From Dehalococcoidia bacterium (lineage in GTDB: Bacteria; Chloroflexota; Dehalococcoidia; DSTF01; JACRBR01), in the NCBI GenBank assembly GCA_021731085.1, contig JAKFYB010000020.1, positions 1 to 34,549 of the forward strand: 34,549 nucleotides of DNA, in the 5' to 3' direction. Under the pieces are notes generated by a model. That model was not told the DNA's origin. It did not search any database and saw only the letters and a list, made by a program, of their open reading frames with translations. The translations under genes and the position numbers were made by a program. Position 1 is the first letter of the stretch, and each line of letters starts with the position of its first letter. Below are positions 30,059 to 34,549 of this stretch, piece by piece.

Positions 30059-30919
30059 CTAGCCCCAGGGGGTCTTGATGCCTTCCTTTTGGAAGGCGTC
30101 GAGGAGGCGGGCGCGCATGGCGCCGGCGATTTCCCACTGCTTTCCGGGAATGACGGTGCCATTCACGTTCACGGCCACGCCGCCCATCATGTCGATGTTG
30201 TCGATGCGGAGATACTGCGGGGGCGTGATAATCATGTCCTTGAAGTGCGGATCCGCGGCCATTTCCAAGCCGATGCGGTTCGCTACTTCCTTCACTTTTT
30301 CTAGATCACTGGCGTGGGCGACAGGGATTATGACGCGCACCTTCGCGAAGTCGCGGGTGTGGTTGGTCGTGGTCGTGATAGCGCCGTTGGGGACCGTGTG
30401 CAGGGCACCGTCAACATCGCGGACCATCGTCTTGCGGAGAGAGATGTCCTCGACGGTGCCGGTAATGTTCGCGACCGTGACGGTGTCGCCGACGACGTAT
30501 TGGTTCTCGCTGAGGATGAAGATGCCGCTGAGGCCGTCACGCACGATTGACTGGGCGCCGAAGCCGAGGGCGATGCTGCTGATGCTGACGCCGGCCAGCA
30601 GCGCGCGCATGTCGATGCCGAGTTCTGGGAGGATGGTGAGAACGGCGAGTATCAGGATGATGAGTTTCGCCGTGCCGTTTATGACTCCAGTTAGCGTGTC
30701 GGCGCGGCGCTTTACATCTTCTTCGCTGCTATCAGGCATCTGCCGCTTGAGGGCGGGACGGATGACGTGATGGACGGTACGGTTGACGAAGAACATCGCT
30801 GCGAGCGCGATGACGACGGTCCAGGTGATCGCCCAGCCGTGCGCATTCCACCATTCGGTGATGTTCCAGTTTGCGATCTCGATGTCTAGCAGCATCGCGG
30901 CAGTGTATGGGCGTGTCAT
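30059..30919 (-). CDS. MscS-family mechanosensitive channel
   Basis: A 286-residue small-conductance mechanosensitive channel. Three membrane segments are visible (WAITWTVVIALAAMFFV, TAKLIILILAVLTILPEL, LLAGVSISSIALGFGAQSIV); the last is the pore helix and joins the conserved VRDGLSGIFILSENQYVVGDTV. The beta domain (TGTVEDISLRKTMVRDVDGALHTVPNGAI) and C-terminal alpha/beta domain follow. It would release solutes during osmotic downshock. The first start codon overlaps the MocR gene stop (ATGA at 30916-30919), so they are coupled; a second ATG eight codons on is an alternative. Confidence 0.93.
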   Translation of the reverse strand: MTRPYTAAMLLDIEIANWNITEWWNAHGWAITWTVVIALAAMFFVNRTVHHVIRPALKRQMPDSSEEDVKRRADTLTGVINGTAKLIILILAVLTILPELGIDMRALLAGVSISSIALGFGAQSIVRDGLSGIFILSENQYVVGDTVTVANITGTVEDISLRKTMVRDVDGALHTVPNGAITTTTNHTRDFAKVRVIIPVAHASDLEKVKEVANRIGLEMAADPHFKDMIITPPQYLRIDNIDMMGGVAVNVNGTVIPGKQWEIAGAMRARLLDAFQKEGIKTPWG

Positions 30920-32406
30920 GCGGGCGCGCTAGCGCTCGCGCCGCGCAGCGCCTCTGCTAAGCGGAGGACGGCGGCGCGGGCGGCGCGTTCTGGGACGGCG
31001 GCGTAGCCGAGGACGAAGCCCGGGATGGGTGGTTCGCTGAGGTAGTAGCCGGATAGCGCGGCGGCTTCTACGCGGTGTACGCGCACGGAGTCGGAGAGTG
31101 CGGCGTCGTCGCTGCCTTCGGGGAGGAAGCCGACGACGTGCATGCCGGCGGCGTGGGGTTCGACGACGAGGAGGCCGTTGAGGTGGCGGTTGGCGACGTC
31201 GATGAGGGCGGCCTGACGGTCGGCGTAGAGCATGCGCATGCGGCGGATGTGGCGCTCGAAGTGGCCTTCGTCCATGAAGTCGGCGAGAGCGGCCTGATCG
31301 ACGGACGGTGAGTGGCGGTCGGAGACGGCGCGAGCGGAGACGAAGGCGTCGACAACGTCAGGCGGCAGGACCATGTAGCCGAAACGCATCGACGGCAGCA
31401 TGACCTTGCTGAATGTCCCGAGGTAGATGACGCGGCCATCGATGTCGAGGCCTTGAAGCGCCTCGAGAGGCCGTCCGGCGTAGCGGTATTCGCTGTCGTA
31501 GTCGTCTTCGAGGATCCACGCTTTCGACGTGCGCGCCCACTCGAGGAGGGCGAGGCGGCGTGTGAGGGACATCGTGGCCCCGAGCGGGAACTGGTGCGAT
31601 GGCGTGACGTAGGCCATTGCGGCCTTCGGTGCGCGTGCGATGCCGGCGGCCACGTTGAGGCCTTCACGATCGACCGGGACGGAGACGACTTCGGCACCGG
31701 AGCCGGTGAGGGCGGCGCGGGCCCCGAGGTAGCCGGGGTCTTCGACCCAAACCTTGTCGCCGGGATCGAGTAGAAGGCGCGCCGCTAGATCGAGCGCTTG
31801 CTGTGAGCCACTGACGATGACGACCTGCTCGGCGGAGCAGCGGACGCCGCGCGCGACGGCGAGGTAGCGGACGATGGCTTCTCGCAGTGGACGGTAGCCG
31901 GCGGGATCGCCGTACGTGAGAAGGTCGGGTGTGGCATCGCGCCAGCGGCGGGCAAGCATACGGGACCAAAGGTCCAAAGGGAACTCGTCGATGGCGGGGG
32001 TGCCGGCACGGAAGGCGATTGGGGCGCCGGTGCGCGCGGCGCTGACTCGCGCACTGATCAGGCGCGCGCCACGCTTCGAGATCGTTCGGCCACGATCGAC
32101 GGCGGGTGGCTGGTCGGTCGGGGCTGCGCGGCGGGTGCGGAGGGTTTCGTCCGGGAGCGTGCGCGTGACGTAGGTGCCGGAGCCAAGGCGGCCCTGCAGG
32201 TAGCCCTCGGCGAGGAGCTGGCTGAACGCGGCCATCACGGTGTTGCGGGAGACGCCGAGCTCGGTCGCCATGCTGCGGGTCGAGGCGAGGCGGGTGCCTG
32301 CGGGGAGTCCGCCAGCGAGGACGGCTTCGCGGATGCGGTCGTAGAGCTGGCGGTGGAGGGGCTGCTCCGCGTTCGGGTTGAGGGTGACTGTCGGTGGAAT
32401 TGGCAT
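30916..32406 (-). CDS. MocR-type regulator (GntR wHTH fused to aminotransferase-like domain)
   Basis: A 496-residue transcription factor. The N-terminal GntR winged helix (about 10-75) has LYDRIREAVLAGGLPAGTRL, MATELGVSRNTVMAAFSQLL and GYLQGRLGSGTYV. The rest is a fold-type I aminotransferase domain with VSGSQQALDLAARLL, EDPGYLGARAAL, the Asp/Tyr region LEDDYDSEYRY and the PLP lysine in YLGTFSKVMLPSMRFGY. MocR proteins such as GabR and PdxR use PLP adducts as signals and bind direct repeats. Direct repeats lie upstream of this gene. Its target is not clear; the coupled mscS gene or the divergent PPOX gene at 32882 are candidates. Confidence 0.94.
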   Translation of the reverse strand: MPIPPTVTLNPNAEQPLHRQLYDRIREAVLAGGLPAGTRLASTRSMATELGVSRNTVMAAFSQLLAEGYLQGRLGSGTYVTRTLPDETLRTRRAAPTDQPPAVDRGRTISKRGARLISARVSAARTGAPIAFRAGTPAIDEFPLDLWSRMLARRWRDATPDLLTYGDPAGYRPLREAIVRYLAVARGVRCSAEQVVIVSGSQQALDLAARLLLDPGDKVWVEDPGYLGARAALTGSGAEVVSVPVDREGLNVAAGIARAPKAAMAYVTPSHQFPLGATMSLTRRLALLEWARTSKAWILEDDYDSEYRYAGRPLEALQGLDIDGRVIYLGTFSKVMLPSMRFGYMVLPPDVVDAFVSARAVSDRHSPSVDQAALADFMDEGHFERHIRRMRMLYADRQAALIDVANRHLNGLLVVEPHAAGMHVVGFLPEGSDDAALSDSVRVHRVEAAALSGYYLSEPPIPGFVLGYAAVPERAARAAVLRLAEALRGASASAPA

Positions 32407-32433
32407 GGTGTCGTCTCACGTTCTCTGCGGGGC

Positions 32434-32562
32434 AGTTCGTTTGGCAGTTTTGGTGTTTTGGCCTTTGAGACTCTCACTACAGTGCGGGAGTTCGTTTGGC
32501 ACTTCTGGTGTTTCGACGGCCCGTCAGTCCTAGCACCTGATTTCGTTACGTACATTTGGCAC
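32434..32562 (-). promoter_or_regulatory. Direct repeats upstream of the MocR gene
   Basis: AGTTCGTTTGGCA occurs at 32434-32446 and at 32489-32501, 55 bp apart; similarity extends to 27 bp with three mismatches. A shorter third copy, TTTGGCAC, is at 32555-32562, 60 bp further. MocR-type proteins are known to bind direct repeats, so these are candidate autoregulatory sites. The rest of the gap (32563-32810) holds no convincing gene. Confidence 0.6.
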
Positions 32563-32810
32563 TAGCAAGCAGCCGTTGCCCTGCTGCTTCGCGAATCCAC
32601 GATCGTCGCCGTCCGACGACGGGGCCTGAAGCCGCCAGGGGCGGGCGCGGGCTCCGGGACGCAGCACACAGAGAACACCTCTTCGAGCCGATCACATAGC
32701 CTGTCGCGGCACTTCCGGGCATCCTGAGTGGTACCTACTGGATAGCCTACATCGGTTCTTTTGGTGATGCCACTTTTCGGACATCCTTCTGACAACGGAG
32801 TTGGTCACAG

Positions 32811-32869
32811 AAGGGCGTGTCGGCGACACGCCCTTACAGCGGTAGATGGGCGCAGACGGCGGTGCGCCC
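32811..32869 (+). repeat. Pair of REP-like hairpins before the PPOX gene
   Basis: First hairpin: AAGGGCGTGTC-GGC-GACACGCCCTT, a perfect 11-bp stem (32811-32835), followed by ACAGCGG. Second: GGGCGCA and TGCGCCC (32848-32854, 32863-32869), ending next to the ribosome-binding site of the PPOX gene. Both belong with the dispersed GGGC...GCCC hairpins of this window and might act as terminators or affect translation. Confidence 0.6.
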
Positions 32870-32881
32870 TATGGAGCTTGT

Positions 32882-33439
32882 ATGAAGGACTATTTGGAGG
32901 CGGCAGCGCATGAGGTGCGGCGGCGGGATCGTGCTGTTGAGGACGAGGCGTGGATTCGGGAGTTGCTCGCGCGGGCTCCATTCGGGGTGCTGGCTACGGT
33001 GCATGATGAGCAACCGTTTACGAACGCGAACATCTTTGTCTATTCGGCGGATGAGCACGCGATCTACATGCACACGGCTCGGACGGGGCGGACGTCGGCG
33101 AACGTTTCGGCGGACGAGCGAGTGTGCTTCACGGCGTTCGAGATGGGACGGCTGCTGCCGGCGCCGCGCGCGTTCAACATGAGCGTGGAGTACAAGGGTG
33201 TGGTGGTGTTCGGGCGCGGGCGTGTGCTGGCGTGCGCGGAGGAGAAGGCGCGTGGGCTGCAATTGCTGGTCGACAAGTACTTTTCGCATCTGACACCGGT
33301 GGCGGACTATGCGCTGCCGTCGGAGGAGGAGTTGCGGCTGACGGCGGTGTACCGGATCGGGATTGATGCCTGGTCGGGGAAGCGGAAGGCGGTTGGGGAG
33401 CATGAGGGCGCGTTCTTGTTTGGGTCTATCAACAGATGA
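32882..33439 (+). CDS. Pyridoxamine-5'-phosphate-oxidase-like flavin protein (NimA/nitroimidazole-resistance type)
   Basis: The ATG at 32882 has GGAG five bases upstream and gives 185 residues (MKDYLEAAAHEVRRRDRAVE); a longer frame reads through a hairpin repeat. The protein is a split beta-barrel flavin-binding enzyme: LLARAPFGVLATVHDEQPFT, NIFVYSADEHAIYMHTARTG and VCFTAFEMGRLLPAPRAFN, SVEYKGVVVFGRG and a C-terminal YRIGIDAWSGKRKAVGEHEG. This arrangement matches the PPOX subfamily often named pyridoxamine 5'-phosphate oxidase family or NimA-like, not PdxH itself. It is divergent from the MocR gene, which suggests possible regulation by it. Confidence 0.85.
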   Translation: MKDYLEAAAHEVRRRDRAVEDEAWIRELLARAPFGVLATVHDEQPFTNANIFVYSADEHAIYMHTARTGRTSANVSADERVCFTAFEMGRLLPAPRAFNMSVEYKGVVVFGRGRVLACAEEKARGLQLLVDKYFSHLTPVADYALPSEEELRLTAVYRIGIDAWSGKRKAVGEHEGAFLFGSINR

Positions 33440-33504
33440 CACAGATTGAACAGATGGAGTTGAACGACGATTCGCTCTTGAATACGACGACTGGCGCTGG
33501 CATA

Positions 33505-33627
33505 GCACCTCACCCCCCGGCCCCTCTCCATGTCGTGGAGAGGGGGAGCCTGGGTGCAGGTTGGTGTGGCGCTAGCGCTGGGGCTCGGATGTGGGACTGC
33601 TAGATTCTTCACTTCGTTCAGAATGAC
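33505..33627 (+). repeat. Composite intergenic repeat, copy A
   Basis: Begins GCACCTCACCCCCC, contains the perfect 10-bp hairpin CCCCTCTCCA-TGTCG-TGGAGAGGGG (33521-33545), and ends with GGACTGCTAGATTCTTCACT and TCGTTCAGAATGAC. Copy B at 34273-34396 has the same two ends and a more diverged middle. The remaining 33440-33504 and 33628-33668 show nothing else. Confidence 0.85.
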
Positions 33628-33668
33628 ACCAACGCGCTGACGCATGGGGCATTGGCGCTGACCGACGA

Positions 33669-33693
33669 GGGCGCGGCAAGCGGCGCCCCTACA
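33669..33693 (+). repeat. REP-like hairpin ending in CCCCTACA
   Basis: GGGCGC and GCGCCC form a 6-bp stem around GGCAAGCG, followed by CTACAAC. It belongs with the hairpins at 30019, 32811 and 32848, and lies about 25 bases before the RidA-family gene. Confidence 0.55.
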
Positions 33694-33715
33694 ACGAACT
33701 GCGAGGCTGTTGAAC

Positions 33716-34186
33716 ATGAGCTTTGATACGCGGGTTGCGGAGTTGGGGTTGGAGTTGCCTGTGTGGCGGGAGCCGGCGGGGACGTTTGTGCATGGGGTCG
33801 AGTCGGGCGGGATGTTTTATACGGCGGGGCATGTGCCGTTTAGGGCGGATGGGTCGGTGATCATCGGGAAGCTTGGTGACTCGCTTTCGGTGGATCAGGG
33901 TGCGGAGGCGGCGCGCTGGTGTGCTCTGGGTGTGCTGACGACGTTGCGGCACGAGTTGGGCTCGCTCGACCGGGTGGCGCGGTTTGTGCGGGTGCTGGCG
34001 ACGATCAATGCGACGCCGGACTTCGGGTTTCATACACAGGTTGCTAACGGCGCTTCGGATCTGTTTGTGGAAGTGTTCGGGGAGGCGGGGCAGCATGCTC
34101 GGCTGGCCGTTGGGGTGTCTTCGTTGCCGTTTGGGATTGCGTTGGAGATTGAGGCGATCGTGGCTGTTCGGCCGGAGTCTGGTTAG
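33716..34186 (+). CDS. RidA/YjgF-family protein (YjgF-endoribonuclease-like subgroup)
   Basis: A 156-residue member of the RidA superfamily. The ATG at 33716 begins MSFDTRVAELGLELPVWREP; a TTG two codons earlier is less likely. Core motifs are FYTAGHVPFRADGSVIIGKL, AARWCALGVLTTLRHELGSL, RVARFVRVLATINATPDFGF and the final ARLAVGVSSLPFGIALEIEA, in which the conserved Arg and Glu positions of the trimer-interface pocket can be seen. True RidA deaminates reactive enamines such as 2-aminoacrylate; this longer subgroup is less well characterised, so the substrate is uncertain. It sits between two copies of an intergenic repeat. Confidence 0.88.
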   Translation: MSFDTRVAELGLELPVWREPAGTFVHGVESGGMFYTAGHVPFRADGSVIIGKLGDSLSVDQGAEAARWCALGVLTTLRHELGSLDRVARFVRVLATINATPDFGFHTQVANGASDLFVEVFGEAGQHARLAVGVSSLPFGIALEIEAIVAVRPESG

Positions 34187-34272
34187 GAACCACAGATTCA
34201 CTGATTTCATCGATTGGGTTCACCGCAGAGGTCTAGCGGCACCGCATCAAGATGACGCACTGTGGTGGGACT

Positions 34273-34396
34273 GCACCTCACCCCCCAAGCCCCCTCTCCA
34301 CGGCGTGGAGAGGGAGAACTTGGAGTGACGAGCTGGGGCGATGTCGCTACTGCGTCGATGTGGGACTGCTAGATTCTTCGCTTCGCTCAGAATGAC
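34273..34396 (+). repeat. Composite intergenic repeat, copy B
   Basis: Begins GCACCTCACCCCCC, has the hairpin CCCTCTCCA-CGGCG-TGGAGAGGG (34292-34314) and ends GGACTGCTAGATTCTTCGCT and TCGCTCAGAATGAC. It is 124 bp against 123 bp for copy A. The rest of 34187-34468 shows no gene. Confidence 0.85.
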
Positions 34397-34468
34397 TGTG
34401 TCGGCGTTCTCTTCTGCGCATCGTGAAGTTGCGCATCCACTGTGAGCTGTCGACTGTAGACTTTGTCT

Positions 34469-34549
34469 ATGAGTGATGCCGTTGTTGTTTCTGTGAACTC
34501 CAAGGCTACGCCGGGGGTGGGGAAGATTCCTCGCGGTGAGGTGTTGCTG
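34469..34549 (+). CDS. Start of a possible MOSC-domain protein (partial)
   Basis: An ATG at 34469 opens 27 codons to the window end: MSDAVVVSVNSKATPGVGKI then PRGEVLL. The pattern VVSVN...G...P...V resembles the start of MOSC-domain proteins (molybdenum cofactor sulfurase C-terminal type). No Shine-Dalgarno is seen; TAGACT six bases upstream of the ATG could be a -10 box for a leaderless mRNA. Identification is tentative because so little is present. Confidence 0.4.
   Translation, partial: MSDAVVVSVNSKATPGVGKIPRGEVLL

Noticed and set aside
32562-32795. 77-codon minus-strand frame in the MocR upstream gap
   Set aside because: No recognisable motif or ribosome-binding site; composition looks non-coding.

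Overview
The window looks like a GC-rich (roughly 60%) bacterial chromosome, most plausibly a Chloroflexota (Dehalococcoidia-like) genome. This assignment is inferred from gene content: a SUF operon with SufU, SufT, a Rieske ferredoxin and a SufR-type repressor, F420/PPOX-type oxidoreductases, TPT-rich linkers with a dockerin-like tail, and intergenic hairpin repeats. No rRNA or tRNA gene was seen, so taxonomy is not proven.

Left end (1-2930): the right-hand end of an integrated element. It carries a cut-off lipoprotein gene, a 56-residue membrane protein, a small Cys-rich protein and a large serine recombinase. The recombinase runs straight into a broken comM (yifB) gene, of which only the N-terminal third remains (2929-3533). 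The other comM fragment should lie beyond the left edge.

3559-12370: chromosomal genes. These are a membrane protein, a secreted PHB-depolymerase-type esterase, and a divergent pair of an ACAD10/11-type acyl-CoA dehydrogenase and an APH-type kinase. That pair resembles the kinase and dehydrogenase of 4-hydroxyacyl-CoA breakdown. A double-hotdog (MaoC/mesaconyl-CoA hydratase-like) gene follows. Between the kinase and hydratase genes lie three parS-like centromere sites exactly 181 bp apart, formed by a tandem repeat. Then come an RraB-like protein, a secreted beta-propeller/dockerin protein and an unusual J-domain protein with Ig-like repeats.

12407-18600: gltBD, NADPH-glutamate synthase, with overlapping genes and a good sigma70-like promoter. 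18926-20328: a small secreted protein with a strong terminator, a PPOX protein and a cupin.

20379-27553: a SUF iron-sulfur assembly operon on the minus strand in the order sufR-sufC-sufB-sufD-Rieske-DinB-sufS-sufU-sufT. An inverted repeat overlaps the -35 of the sufR promoter and suggests autoregulation. The sufR transcript is probably leaderless.

27702-34549: a Tat-exported thioredoxin-fold lipoprotein and, divergent from it, an M50 site-2 protease with CBS domains. Next are an MscS channel overlapping a MocR-type regulator that has long direct repeats upstream, a PPOX protein, a RidA-family protein and the start of a possible MOSC protein. This end is rich in dispersed intergenic hairpin repeats, including two copies of a 123-124 bp composite repeat.
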